Assembly (NCBI GenBank): GCA_036365145.1
Contig: JAEOAD010002231.1
Location: 2,521,501-2,585,500 of the forward strand
Reading direction: 5' to 3'
Origin: Orientallactaga sibirica
Lineage: Eukaryota > Chordata > Mammalia > Rodentia > Dipodidae
Length of the DNA stretch: 64,000 bases
The notes under the pieces were generated by a model. It worked only from the letters and a program-made list of their open reading frames with translations, was not told the origin of the DNA and ran no database searches. The translations under genes were made by a program, and so were the position numbers. Positions 23,291-34,953 of the stretch are shown here, in pieces. The first letter of the stretch is position 1, and the number at the start of each line of letters is the position of its first letter.

Positions 23291-24437
23291 TGGAAATGAT
23301 AGTTATCTTGAGTGGAAATGATGGAGGGAGACAGTTAGATGTATGTGGAATTCCTAGTATTCATTTTGAATGGTGAATTAATAGGCACTTATTATATAAT
23401 TGAATATATCTAAAACATTTCTAATTGCATAAAAGAGGTTCAATTGGAATCCATGGTGAAAATGTATCAGGTTCCAAAGATAAGTAACTCTCTGTATTTG
23501 AAAACTAAGACAAAAATTACATGTAGCTATGATAGTCAATCTGGAGACAAGAGGAGATAGCAATACTTATGGCATGAGTTGCTTTAATATTAAATAAGAC
23601 AAGCTATGAGTATGAAATCTGAGTACAAATTTGGCTATGAATAAAATTTTTACAGGTCTTCATTTTCTTTAATAAGCTGAATTGTGGCAATGATTGGAAG
23701 GTAATTGAACTTGAGTTAGAAATGACATTTTACCCCTCTCAGGGAACCTGCTCCTCTCTCAAGATTGAGCCACGAGCCCTTCCAGAAGTGGAAGGAAGTT
23801 ATAAGGAAGCCTTCTGCTCACTTGGGAAAAGTCTTGTTATCCTGATGTGTGGACCCACAAGCTATAACAGTGTCATAGCTTCTTAACTGATTTGGGACCA
23901 GGGTGACTCGTTGGCCAACCTGGATGCTAGGATCCTAGGGTAAGAACTCTAACCTTTTTTCTCCAGGTCTTTTCATGAAGACCAGGGATTTTAAAAAGAA
24001 CACAGGACATCCATATCTTCTTTTCCCTTTCTGAAAATCTTACCATTCCTTTCTTGTCCACAGAGTTGCTCTACCTTCTTTTAGATATTTGTAACACTCT
24101 CTTCGCTGGATTTCATTTTCTCCAAAAGCCTGGAAAACATTGATTTAAGCATTATACCCAACCATGGGATAACTTCAAGAACTGAAAGGAAAAACACATA
24201 AGAAGAAGAAACACAAGTATTTTAGTATGTTTTCCTGCCTATATGTTAAGCACTTATTCAATAAGACATTAGAATCTCAGTAAACATTTTAGACCTGCCT
24301 CTCTATCTCTAAGCACTTCAGATTTTTGTCTCTCTGAAGACTCAGAAAATCTTACATATAAAAAATCTGGAAGGGCACAGCAAAGAATTCTATTCTATTC
24401 TCACCTTTGCCTTTTCCAGGTCTGGTCTTCTATCTTA
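23291..24437. other. Single-copy sequence, no gene seen
   Basis: No repeat or gene recognised. Confidence 0.4.
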
Positions 24438-25310
24438 AACTTTTTTATGGACAATTTCTATACTTACAGACATTAAATGATGATACTTCCCTCCCCTTCC
24501 CCATGCCTCTTCAGAACTCCACTTTCCATCATATCCCCTCCCTCTCTCCATTAGTCTCTCTTTTAATTTGATGTCATTATCTTTTTCTCCTATTATGAGG
24601 GTCTTGTGAAGATATTGCTAGGCACTGCGAGGTCATGGATATCAAGGACAATTTCTGTCTCGACAGTTGCATTGTAAGGAGTCATACCCTTCCTTTGGCT
24701 CTTACATTCTTTCGGCCCCTGCTGGTTCCTCCTGGCAGGTAGAGCGGAAGAAAGAGCCGATCTAGCAGCTTTGCGGCCCAGACCCCCCTCCTCTAAAACA
24801 CCGGAGAGAAAAACACACTGGGCCAGGAGTCTGTCGAGGCAGGAACTCGTTTTATTGTAATGTGAAGGTGTTTATATAACTTTGAGAAAGAGGGTGGGTC
24901 TCAGGATGGGATAAAGGTGTAAGGGCCAATAGTATTTCACCACGTCAGCAGTAGCTGGGCGGAGGCAATTGCTGCTTAGGCCTTGCTGAGTCACTCTTAA
25001 GCGGAAGTAGGCCAAAGACAGGTCGCTAAACTCTAGTCAGGCTCAGCAAGTTTCACTAGGCCTCACACCCGGGCCTCATAGGGCCCAACAGGCCCCCTCT
25101 TCTGCAATGGACCCTGAGCCTTGGAGGGTGTGATAGAGATGTTTCAGTGCTGGACACTCCTCCGTCCCTTCTTCTTGTTGCCTTTTCAGTCATTCCAGTG
25201 GTCATCACCATCTGAAAAGAGAAACTTCTCTAACCAGAAGTGAGAGAGCATTAATATGTGAATGTGAACATTAAGTGTAGTGCTTTCAGGGCAGTTTGGT
25301 GGGAATAATA
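24438..25310 (-). mobile_element. L1 3'UTR fragment interrupted by a solo LTR
   Basis: Collinear with the L1 3'UTR at 55250-55735 (shared 'ccatcatatcccctccctct', 'cctattatgagggtcttgtg', 'cttctgcaatggaccctga'). It is interrupted at 24714-25096 by an LTR and its duplicated target. It stops where the 15-kb duplicated unit begins, so the element is only a 3' stub. Confidence 0.85.
24720..25090 (-). repeat. Class II ERV (ERVK/IAP-like) solo LTR
   Basis: 371 bp, minus strand. Ends are TGTTGGGCCC...ACCAGCA. It is flanked by the 6-bp direct repeat GGCCCC at 24714-24719 and 25091-25096; 6-bp duplications are usual for betaretrovirus-like class II elements. A TATA-like box (plus 'tttatata', 24871-24878) and poly(A) signal (plus TTTATT, 24851-24856) lie close together. 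GC-richer than its surroundings. No internal viral genes are present, so it is a recombination product. The L1 copy at 55.5 kb lacks this insert. Confidence 0.9.
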
Positions 25311-25311
25311 T

Positions 25312-25517
25312 ATACATTTATTTTTAATTATTTGTTTTAGACAGAGAGAGAGAGAGTGAGTATGGGCATTCCAGGGCCTCCTGCCACTGCAAATATAATC
25401 TAGATGCATGCATCATTTTTTTTCTGTCTGAATCTATGTGGGTGTAAGGGAGTTGAACCTCTGCCATCAGGCTTTACAAGCAAGAGCCTTTAATCACTGA
25501 TCCATCTCTCCAGCCCC
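25312..25517 (-). repeat. tRNA-derived SINE at the duplication edge
   Basis: T-rich tail at left, (GA) stretch, then 'gatccatctctccagcccc' as the tRNA-like head. The duplicated unit starts at the tail of this SINE, next to the L1 stub. Confidence 0.85.
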
Positions 25518-26983
25518 AACTCTGGTTTTCTTTTCACTAAAGAAAAGAGTGTCCTGATGCTCAGAAGAGGACATAATGTATAATGCTCTACAAAAACGTT
25601 CAGACTGAACACCAGAAAATGGTCAGTTTGAAGGCACTATCTCTCTTGGAGAAACCGGGCCACAGGCAGAAGCATGATCACATGCTGTAGTGGCTTTGTC
25701 ATCTTGCTGCTTGTACACCCCTGCCCCCTTTTTGTTCATAGGCTGAAACAGGCTGGGTTTTCTCCCACTCACTCAACAAATAGTAAGTATACTTCCTTCA
25801 AGTGGGATTTAGCACAGCCATATATCTCTTGAATATATCCAGGCTACCTGTAACTCTTTTTTACCAACACACAAAACAGTAGTCTTGTTCCATACTGTTT
25901 TCCTCTAGTCTCCAATGATTGATTCACAAAAACAAAATATGGCACTCTCCCCCTTAAAGGAGCAGTAGTTTAATCTTAGGAAAGCCATTGTAAATCACAC
26001 ACTGGGCATTCAGGAAAACTTTTCCTTCTTTGCCCGCTAGCCGTCTCACAGTGATAACAGTGATTCATACAGGCACCAGCAGACCCCAGCCAAACCTGCC
26101 AGATGGCTCCAACCCATCACTGGGTGTTGCAATAACATGAAAAGAAACCATGCTTTGTGTTAGTTGATTTGAAAATGGATCTCTGTTGTGGAGATAAATA
26201 TAGAAAAGTTATCAGGTTACTAATCTGCCATTGAACGTGGGCCTCAAAGGCAAGTCATAATCATGCTTGTCATATCTGTCTTCAAAGGCTGTCACAAATA
26301 TAGCTAATGAATTATAAAAGCACCTGCCGTCACCTTTATCTAATTCCCTTTATCTACTTCCCTTTGTCTTTTGAAAGTGATAGCTACTCATTTCAGCATA
26401 GTTCCATGATGAGAATAAACAAAATAGTAATTTCTGATCAGACTTATAACTACGGACCTCATGTGGGTGGTTTTATTTTTAAAGTAGCTCAAATTTTAGG
26501 GTGTTAAAAATTCCTAATTTTACTTCAGTTGATTATAAATATTCTTGATGGAACAAATTAGCCCATGCATCCATCTAGCTCAAAATCTTAAAGATGTATA
26601 ATTTGCTTTTTAACTTATGTAAAACATTTTCATAATTTCAAACAATGATCCATTTCAAATTATTTTAAAAATCTAATCATTTTTCTTAATTTGTTTAAAT
26701 ATCAAGCATAGTATATTTACGAATGCTGTCCAAATTATTTAACATTATTTAAAATTATTAAAGTATTTTCAGGTTTGTCAATTTACAATGTCCTTAGGCC
26801 AATCTTTTTGCCTTTGTATGTTTTCAAATCTCAGTCTCTTCTCCAAAAACACTTAGTATCCTTTGATGCTTGTTAATATTAAACAATGTCTCAATTTTTT
26901 CATATTTATTAAGAGAGTGAAGTAGATTAGAAAGACAAATTCATCGTGTAAGTTTCAGTATTAGTCCCAATAAAAGTATAATT
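25518..26983. other. Single-copy (within unit) sequence, no gene seen
   Basis: AT-rich and non-coding by inspection. Duplicated at about 40486-41940. Confidence 0.4.
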
Positions 26984-26992
26984 GATACTGAC

Positions 26993-27419
26993 TTTTTTTT
27001 TTATTTTTAGAGAGAGAGAGGGAGGGAGAGGGAGACAGATAGAGAATGGGTGTGCCAGCAGTCTCTCAGCTGCTGTGAACGAAATCCAGGGGTCCTTTTT
27101 GCAACCATATAAATAAGTTTAGAATATTTATCATCTCTCTGAAACATGTACACTATTAGCAAGTAAATTTTTAATTTTTTTTTTTTTTTAGAGAGAGACA
27201 AGAGAGAGAGGGAGAGGGAGACAGATATAGAATGGGCACACCAGCAGCCTCTCAGCTGCTGTGAATGAAATCCAGATGTGTGCGCCCCCTTGTGGGCAAG
27301 TGCGGCATTGCAAACTTGCGTCACTTTGCATCTGGCTAAACGTGGGACCTGGCGATTGGAACCGGGTTCTTAGGCTTAGCAGGCAGGCACCTTAACCGCT
27401 AAGCCATCTCTCCAGCCCA
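26993..27419 (-). mobile_element. Chimeric SINE composite flanked by one target duplication
   Basis: In minus-strand order: a complete tRNA-derived SINE (27419 to ~27183), its A tail, an ~85-bp non-SINE island (27084-27170), then the 3' half and A tail of another SINE (~27080 to 26993). The whole is bracketed by 'gatactgac' (26984-26992) and 'gatactaac' (27420-27428), which suggests one insertion event. The island recurs at about 34598-34682, where it is ordinary flank of a different SINE. Confidence 0.75.
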
Positions 27420-27649
27420 GATACTAACATTTTAATACTTCTGGGATAGAAGAAAATAACATCTTGTGAGTAGAAAGATTATCATAAAATATAAGTATAG
27501 ATACTGAGTTGTTTAAAATAAATGAACTGGCTAATTTTTTACCTTGGGCATTAAATATATATGGCTAATGATAGTTTTTATATTTTTCAAGTAGTTCCTT
27601 ACTGAACAGTCTCCAACTATTTTATTCAAATTAGTAAAATTTACTTTAT

Positions 27650-28595
27650 AGAAGAATTTTAGATTTTTTTAATGAAGAAAGTGAAGAAATTTTTCCACCC
27701 ACCACTCTAACCATTTTATGCTATTATTGACATCTTATATTAGTGTCATTGGTACAATTAATATATTGATACATCATTATAACTAATGCCCATGTTTTAT
27801 TCAGAGTACCCTGGTTTTGCCAAAGCTCATTGTTTTTGCTCTTGCTCATGTGCTCCCCCATGGTGCCACACTAAATGGGATCATATCTCTTTAGGTTCCT
27901 CTTGCTTGAGATAGTTTCTGTGACTTTCCTTGTTTTTGATGACCTTCATAGTTTGGGGAGCACTGGTCAGGTGATTTGTAGCATGTTTCTTCAATTAGTT
28001 TATTTGATTTCTTCTAATGTCTGGACTTGGGTTATAGTTTTTTTTTTTTTTTTTTTTTTTTTTGGAGCGATGCCACAGAGATAAATTGCCATTTCCATTA
28101 CATCACTTGAAAGGACCATGTAGTTAACATGACTTAGGGCTCCTGATGTAATTTTACTGAGGTAGATTTTGCCAGATTTTTCCATTGCAAAGCTTTCTTT
28201 CTCTCAACTTCCCATACCTTTCTCTGGAACGAAATCATACATATGGCCTCCACTTGAGGAATGGTGCTCTGATAATAATTATTTAGTTTTTCTATATGGG
28301 AGGTTTATCTCCTCTTCCATTTGTGATTCATTTATATTTGTCTGGACTCATAGATACCTATCAGTGGGCTATAATCCAGTATTATTTATTTTCCTGCCCA
28401 AGCTCTTTCACTTTTGAACATTGTGAGTAGTTTCAATTGCTTATTATGTGCTTTGCATACCTTCATAATTGCAGGCATTTTTTGTTATTTTTTGAACTTA
28501 TTATTTTTTGGTTTTATAAGATGATCTAGAAAGTAATGTTGTATATTTTCTGTCCCAATTTTAGGATTGAATAAAGGGTTTTATAGTATCATTTC
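27650..28595 (-). repeat. Ancient L1MA/L1M-like 3'UTR
   Basis: 'tctggactcatagatacct', 'gctataatccagtatta' and 'ataagatgatctagaaag' occur in the order of the antisense of old mammalian L1 3'UTRs. Contains a 26-T run at 28038-28063. Interrupted on the right by a younger L1. Confidence 0.6.
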
Positions 28596-29217
28596 CTTTT
28601 GGGTCCCAATTTGTATCCCCCCACCCTTGTCCTCCCTCCCACCCTCTTATTCCCTCCAACCCTTACCCTCCTTCCATCCACCCTTATCCTCCCTCCATCC
28701 CACCCTCCCTATTGTCTGGTCCTCAGAGTGCTTATTAGGTTTGGCCACATCTCAGGTGGATTTGGGTAATGAGTGACAGATAAATGAGACCATGCAACGA
28801 CTATCTTTTTGTGATTGGGTGAGCTCACTGAGGATGATCTGTTCCATGTTAGACCTTTTTTTTTTCAAATTTCCTTATTTCATCTTTCCTTACTGCTACG
28901 TATAATTCCATAGTATAGATATACCACATCTTTGTTATCCATTCATCTAGTGATGGACACCTGGGTTGATTCCAGCTCTTTGCTATTGTGAACTGAGCAG
29001 CTATGAACATGGTTGAGCAAATGTCTCTGATCTGAGGCTTGGAGCCTTTAGGGTAAATGCCCAGTAAGGGAATAACTGGATCCATTGGTAGGTCTATGGT
29101 CATCCTTTTCAGGAGTCTCCATATAGCTTTCCATAAAGGTTGAACCATTTTACATTCCCACCAGCAGTGAAAACTTGTTCCTATATCTCCACAGCCTTGC
29201 CAGCATTTGTTTTCATT

Positions 29218-29254
<37 letters not shown>

Positions 29255-30105
29255 GTTAGCTATCCTTACTGGGGTAAGGTAGAATCTCATAATTGTTTTA
29301 ATTTGAATTTCCCTGATGGCTAGGGATGTTGAACATTTTCTTAAATGTGTGTTTGCTATTTGTATTTCTTCCACCAAGAACTCCCTGTGCAGTTCCATTT
29401 TGTGAGTGGGTTCTTTGATGATTTATTATTTAGGCTTTGGAGTTTTTTGTAGATTCTAGAAATTAGGCCTCTGTCAGTTGTATAACTGGTGAACATTTTC
29501 TCCCATTCTGTGGGTAATCTGATGGCTTTGGTTATAGTATATTTGTCAATGAAAAAGCTTTTCAGCTTCATGAGATCCCAATGGTTGAGTGATTGTTTAA
29601 TTTCCTGGGCTGCTGGGGTTTTGTTCAGGAAGTCTTTTCCCACTCCTATATTGTGGAAGGTTCCTCCTATTTTCTCTTCCAGTAGTAGCAGAGTTTCTGG
29701 TTTTATATTAAGGTCTTTGATCCATTTGGACTTGATTTTTGTGCATGGAGAGATGTGTGGGTCGAGTTCCATTTTCCTACATATGGTTGTCCAGTTTGTC
29801 CAGCACCATCTGTTGAAGATGCTGTCTTTTTTCCATTCTGCACTGGTAGGGCCTTTGTCAAATATCAAGTAGCTGTAGTTGCTGTAGTTGACCCAAAGTC
29901 TGGGTCTTCTATTCTGTTCCATTGGTCTATATTCCTGTTTTTATGGCAGTACCATGTTGTTTTTATTACAATGGCTTTGTAGTATAGCTTTAGATCAGGT
30001 ATGGTGATGCCTCCAGAGGTGTTTCTTTTGCTGAAGATATGCTTGGATATCCGAGGCCTTCTGCCTTTCCATATGAATTGACCATTTCTCATAGGATTCC
30101 TGGTT
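28596..30105 (-). mobile_element. 5'-truncated L1 retrotransposon (copy 1)
   Basis: The 3'UTR with a C-rich (minus strand G-rich) tract at 28617-28710 is followed by the C-terminal end of ORF2. Truncated at about 30105. Same lineage type as the L1 at 15.1 kb, but a separate insertion. Lies between two stretches of much older L1 sequence. Confidence 0.88.
28849..30092 (-). pseudogene. L1 ORF2 C-terminal remnant (copy 1)
   Basis: Minus-strand pieces in order from 30092 down: '[21 protein letters not shown]' region with 'DQWNRIEDP'; 'FNRWCWTNW', '[13 protein letters not shown]' and 'GVGKDFLNKTPAAQEIKQ'; then 'RKCSTSLAIREIQIKT'; then the terminal 'VQPLWKAIWRLLK...IPLLGIYPK...MWYIYTMELY'. These are the hallmark C-terminal blocks of L1 ORF2p. 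A 33-T tract at 29219-29251 puts a long lysine run into the frame and breaks it. Inactive. Confidence 0.9.
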
Positions 30106-31224
30106 CGTTTTATAAGTATTAGAATCTATAATTCAGGTGCTATATTTATTTGCTGTTTGGGTGCCACTGATTCTCTGCCTTCTTAGCTGAGCAAGATAAC
30201 ACATGTCTGTATATTAACTTGTATGCATGCAAATATATGTAACTATCTGTATCTGCACTAAGTTAAACATGAGTTCATACTAATGTTTCCAGTTCTAAAC
30301 CATTGCCAGATGTGTTATTTTTGTTTCCTTTCAAGCTCATCTGTGAACTCCTTTTCCAACTGTGACAAATCTGGCTGCCACCATTCACTTACCCAATTGT
30401 TCATTTAAATCCCTCCCCACAGTCGCACGGGAAACAACTCCAGCTTCTTTGGCATTGACCCATACAGACACTACCCATTTCCAAAGTTACTTGATCACCA
30501 TCTCTTTCTTTACCACCCTCAGTGAGGCTGTCTCATGTACTTACTATATGACTAGACTATTTTGACACATTTTGCATTCCATTCTGATAGACCCTTTCTC
30601 TTAAGTGATTTTGTTTTAGTTTATATACATTAATATTCTCTCTTTGCATTGTAAAGTTCTCTGAGTGTTGACGAATGCCAAATGTTGCATATCTAAAATT
30701 AGAATATAATGCAAAGAAATTTTTCTGTCCTAAGATATTTCTTGACATTCACTTATTAAACCTTCCGTCCTTTCTCAGTATTTTGTAAACACGAATGTAT
30801 GTACTATCTGTAGAGTTTTACCCTTCTCAGAATGTCATCTAATTGAGAGCCTATGGGACATACCTTTTTCAGACTCATTTATTTCACTTAGAAATATGCA
30901 TTCAATATTCACTTGTGCTTCTTATGGCTTTATAGCTTATTTCATTTTATTGCAGAACAAAGTCCAGATATTATCACAATTTGATATGTATTTAGCAAAG
31001 ATAGACATCTTGGCTTCTCCAAAATTTTGGCAACTTCTAAAAAGGGTACTTTAAATAGTCACATGCAGAATTTTGTATTGTTAACAACCTTTTTATTAGT
31101 TGGGTAAATATCTAACAGTTTGGCTGCTGAATTGTATAGTAAGGATTTGTATGACTTTGCCTGAACCTGCCAAGTTCTCTGCCAAGGTCCCTGTGTGCCA
31201 TTTTACATTCCCACTAGCTGTTAA

Positions 31225-31226
<2 letters not shown>

Positions 31227-31266
<40 letters not shown>
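31227..31266. repeat. Poly(T) tract, 40 T
   Basis: Uninterrupted T run; the counterpart in copy 2 (46165-46193) has 29. Possibly the A tail of an insertion on the minus strand; no element body is clear. Confidence 0.85.
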
Positions 31267-31267
<1 letters not shown>

Positions 31268-31564
31268 ATTGCTCTATGCCTTGCGCAGGATTAGAGATTA
31301 CTGGTGTTCTGGATTTTGATCTTATGTGTGTTTTCATATGATCTATATATTCCGTGAGTTTTGGATTTTTAGCCCAATTTTAAATTGACTTGTTAGTTTT
31401 CTTTCATAGATCATATTTTGTTGCTGTCAGTAAAATCTCTTCATGGAACCCAAGGTCACCTAAATCACCTTCTGCATTTTCTTGTAGAAGATTTATAATT
31501 TTCAATTTTACATGTGGGTTTATGTTCTGGTCTGAGCTAGTTTTTTGAAAGGTGAAATACCTGT

Positions 31565-31951
31565 TGTAACAGACAGCTTCAGGTTCGCTGAGATGAACTT
31601 CCAGACCAGGCATGGTTATGGAGGAAGGCATATTATTTATTGAAGCTTACAGATCCAGGGGAAGTTCCATAATGGCAGGAGGAGCGGCCTGCTCTTCATA
31701 GGACCAGGCAAGAGAGAGAAAAGCCAACCAGACACACAGCACACAGAGAAAAACTACAGCCAAAAGCCATAGCATACTTCAGGAACTCCTGTTAGGCACA
31801 CTTTGCATATCTTTACAATGGAATCTCAAACCATCACCACACCTTAAGACTGGCCCCCAGTGTCATTGCCTCTAGCAAGGTGATTGCAGATGCAAACTAT
31901 AAACTAATAAAACATTGAACATATTGGGGGACATATATTCAAACTATCACA
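31565..31951 (-). repeat. MaLR-type solo LTR (copy 1)
   Basis: 387 bp. Minus strand starts TGTGATAGTTTG and ends CTGTTACA, flanked by the 5-bp repeat CCTGT (31560-31564 and 31952-31956). Five-base duplications fit ERVL/MaLR elements. Resembles the LTR at 63060-63436. No internal region, so a solo LTR. Confidence 0.85.
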
Positions 31952-33169
31952 CCTGTTATTGCTTAAAATTTTTGCATGTGAATATCAGATCTTCTCAATA
32001 TTACTTATTGAAGCAATTAGCTTTTAAAATACCTTCATTTTTTAAAATAAAAAATTATTTGACAATATTTGGGGGAATATATTTCTGTAGTTTTAAGTCT
32101 ATTCTGTTGACTTCTATATACTTTTTTGTCTTAATTTACTGTAGCTTTATAATAAGTCGGACAGTGCCTTTAATCCAAGTCTGTTCCTTTTAAGTGTTAT
32201 GTTATATATACTGGTTCTCTTGTCTTTTCATATGGATTTTACAATTAGCTTTTCTACACATACAAAAATAGCTTGTTTCAATTTAATTAGAATTGGATTA
32301 GAATCTGTGGATCAAGTTGGGAAGAATTTGCACTTTAATAATAGTCATCTAACTCATGAACACAGAATATCTTTCCATTTGCTTAAAATTCTTTTACAGT
32401 GCCCATAAAATGTTCAGTAGTTGTTTCATTATTGATCCTGTGCATAGTTTTATTATAAGTATATGCCTATAGCATTCAATTTTGGTGTTACTATACATAT
32501 TATATTAAAATTTCCAATTTCAATTGTTCACTGGAGACCCATAAAAATCAATTGATTTTTATTTTAAATTTATTAATTGTTTATTTCTGGAAGTATTCAC
32601 TTAATATTTTCACATTATAGTTGACTATGGATAACTGGAATCATGAAAAGTAAAGCTGTAGATAAGAAAGTCTACCAAAAATTGTCATTCATTTTTATCT
32701 TTCCTATTGAAACCCACATAGGCTTTCTAGGAAGAGATTGGATATCAGTATGACATACTAGGAGAGAGTTAAGGTCTTTAAGTTGCTAGTTTTGGTTCAT
32801 AGCCTTGGTCCTCAGCATTTTCCATGGGGGATGGACCTTGAAGACGGCAACAGGAGCTGGGTGTATTGGCTGCAATGGGATCCCAGTACTTTCTGACACC
32901 AGTTATTAGTTACAAGTTTCTTGTTTGGTCAATTCGTTGACATTTTGTACATATCAATAATATCATCTGGACATAATAAATTTTATTTCTCTCATTTATT
33001 TCTTATTTGACAAACCTTTTTATGTTTGGGTATGATTTTCTACTATGATGTTGAGTAGAAATGGTGAAAGAGAACATTCTTATCTTGTCCCTTTTGTTAA
33101 AGAAAATGTACCCAATAACTCACTTTTAAGTATGATAGCAATCTCTTCTTTTTAAAATTAAATATTTTT

Positions 33170-33380
33170 ATATTTTATTTATTTATTTAAAGAGAGAGGG
33201 GCAGATATGTGTAAAGAGAGAGGAGAGAATGGGCACACCATGGCTTCTAGCCACTCTAAACAAACTTCAGATGCATACACCACCTTGTGCATCTGGCTTA
33301 TGTGGGTATTGGGAAATTGAACCTGGGTTCTTAAGCTTGGCACACAAGTGCCTTAATCAGTCAGTCATCTCTCTAGCCCT
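33170..33380 (-). repeat. tRNA-derived SINE
   Basis: TTTAT-rich tail, GA run, 'gtgcatctggcttatgtggg', head 'cagtcatctctctagccc'. Near-identical flanks 'aaaattaaatattttt' (33154-33169) and 'aaaactaaatgtttta' (33381-33396). Confidence 0.9.
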
Positions 33381-33396
33381 AAAACTAAATGTTTTA

Positions 33397-34368
33397 ATCA
33401 GAAAGTATATTTTGCCTTTTACTTATTCATTCACTTACATAAGCATTTATTACATATATGCTCCATGTAAAAACGCTGAATTTCTCAATGAAATTTATGT
33501 CTGATTATTATACTTGAGCTGTAGATAAAATTTATGAATATGGGAAGCAGGGTAGCTACATCATTTTCTTTACAGATTAAATCACGGTGCTATCACTTAT
33601 GAGTCATGTGTCAGAAACAAGCCATTTGTCTCTATTTTTCAATTTTTATATAAAATGATAATCCTATATATCTTACAGTAACAAATTTAAAGGAGTTTAT
33701 GTCAAATATCAGAAAAGAACCTAGCACACAGTAAACATTCAATGCATTCTAGTGACACCTTCTCACAGGCTGAATTAAAAAATGAACAAAACTAAAGCTA
33801 CAACAGCGCCCATGTGTTTCTCTATATATTTACTGCATCATATCCGTGATTTTGAATATATTCATGCATATAATTGACTTAGAAGTCTTTGCTTAAAACA
33901 TAGGTCTACATGAAGAAATGTTACCAAATGTTATCAATTGCTGTTAGAATTAAGATCATGAAGAAATAAGAAAGAATAGCTAGGTAGAGGGAGAAGTGTG
34001 GATCTGGCCTAGACTAATTATTCAATACTTACCACAGATGGAGCCTTGGTTGAGGGATCTCTTGGGTTTAGGCCCAATCCTTAAGGGAAACTCTAGATAG
34101 AGAAGCATAGCATTTGCAAGTGGTTCTTATTTTTATGAAGTTAACAGCATTTTTCTGCCCACACCTTGCAAAATAACTGTACAAACCTAGCTTTATATAG
34201 CCCATTAAATACTGGGAATTTGGAACAAAATTCTGACTCTTAATTACTGCTGTTTAATTGTATATGCATAATAGAATTTCTACAGCCAATTAAGAGTTTA
34301 AATTCTGAAATGATTTGTTTCTTGTCAGAGTTGAAGATGCTTTTAAAATTTCTTACACTTTATATGTA
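33397..34368. other. Single-copy (within unit) sequence, no gene seen
   Basis: AT-rich; nothing recognised. Duplicated at about 48320-49292. Confidence 0.4.
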
Positions 34369-34383
34369 TGTAATGGCATTTTA

Positions 34384-34575
34384 TTTTATTTCTTTGAGAG
34401 AGAAAGAGAGAGAAAGAAAGAGAATGGGTGTGCCAGGGCTTTCAGCCACTGTAAACAAACTCCAGACACATGCTTCACCTTATGCATCGGGTTTACATGG
34501 GTCCTGAGGAATCAACCCTGGATCCTTTAGCTTTGCAAGCAAACGCCTTAACTACTAAGTCAACTCTCCAGCCCC
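34384..34575 (-). repeat. tRNA-derived SINE
   Basis: Head 'ctaagtcaactctccagccc' at the right, GA-rich run at the left. Target duplication 'tgtaatggcatttta' (34369-34383) and 'tgtaatgacattta' (34576-34589). Confidence 0.92.
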
Positions 34576-34597
34576 TGTAATGACATTTAGAATTTGG

Positions 34598-34682
34598 AAA
34601 TCCAGGGGTCCTTTTTGCAACCATATAAATAAGTTTAGAATATTTATCATCTCTCTGAAACATGTACCCTATTAGCAAGTAA
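34598..34682. repeat. ~85-bp island shared with the SINE composite
   Basis: From 'aaatccaggggtcc' to 'gcaagtaa'. It matches 27084-27170 with about one mismatch. Here it reads straight into flanking DNA on the left and into a SINE with its own target duplication on the right, so this locus looks like the native one. Confidence 0.8.
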
Positions 34683-34953
34683 TTTTTTTTTTTTTTTTTT
34701 TAGAGAGAGACACAGAGAGAGACAGAGAGAGAGGGAAAGGGAGACAGAGAATGGGCACGCCAGCAGCCTCTCAGCTGCTGTGGACAAAATCCAGATGTGT
34801 GTGCCCCTTGTGGGCAAGTGCGACATTGCGCCCTTGCATCACTTTGCATCTGGCTAAACGTGGGACCTGGAGATTGGAACCACTGGAGATTGGAACCAGC
34901 GTTCTTAGGCTTAGGAGGCAGGAGCCTTAACCACTAAGCCATCTCTCTAGCCT
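34683..34953 (-). repeat. tRNA-derived SINE, longer subtype
   Basis: Carries the extra 'gtgggcaagtgcgacattgc' block seen also at 27.2 kb. Target duplication 'gcaagtaa' at 34675-34682 and 34954-34961. An internal short duplication 'ggagattggaacca' occurs twice near 34870-34900. Confidence 0.92.

Larger units (their letters stand above)
30800..33153 (-). repeat. Ancient L1 ORF2 relic, minus strand, heavily interrupted
   Basis: Collinear with antisense L1 ORF2: 'cattttacattcccactagc', then around 31980-32380 the 'tactgtagctttataataag', 'catatggattttacaattagc', 'gaatctgtggatcaagttgg' and 'tatctttccatttgctt' blocks, then 'gatgttgagtagaaatggtg' near 33050. Split by a poly(T) tract (31227-31266), a solo LTR (31565-31951) and a SINE at the right end. 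Confidence 0.65.
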
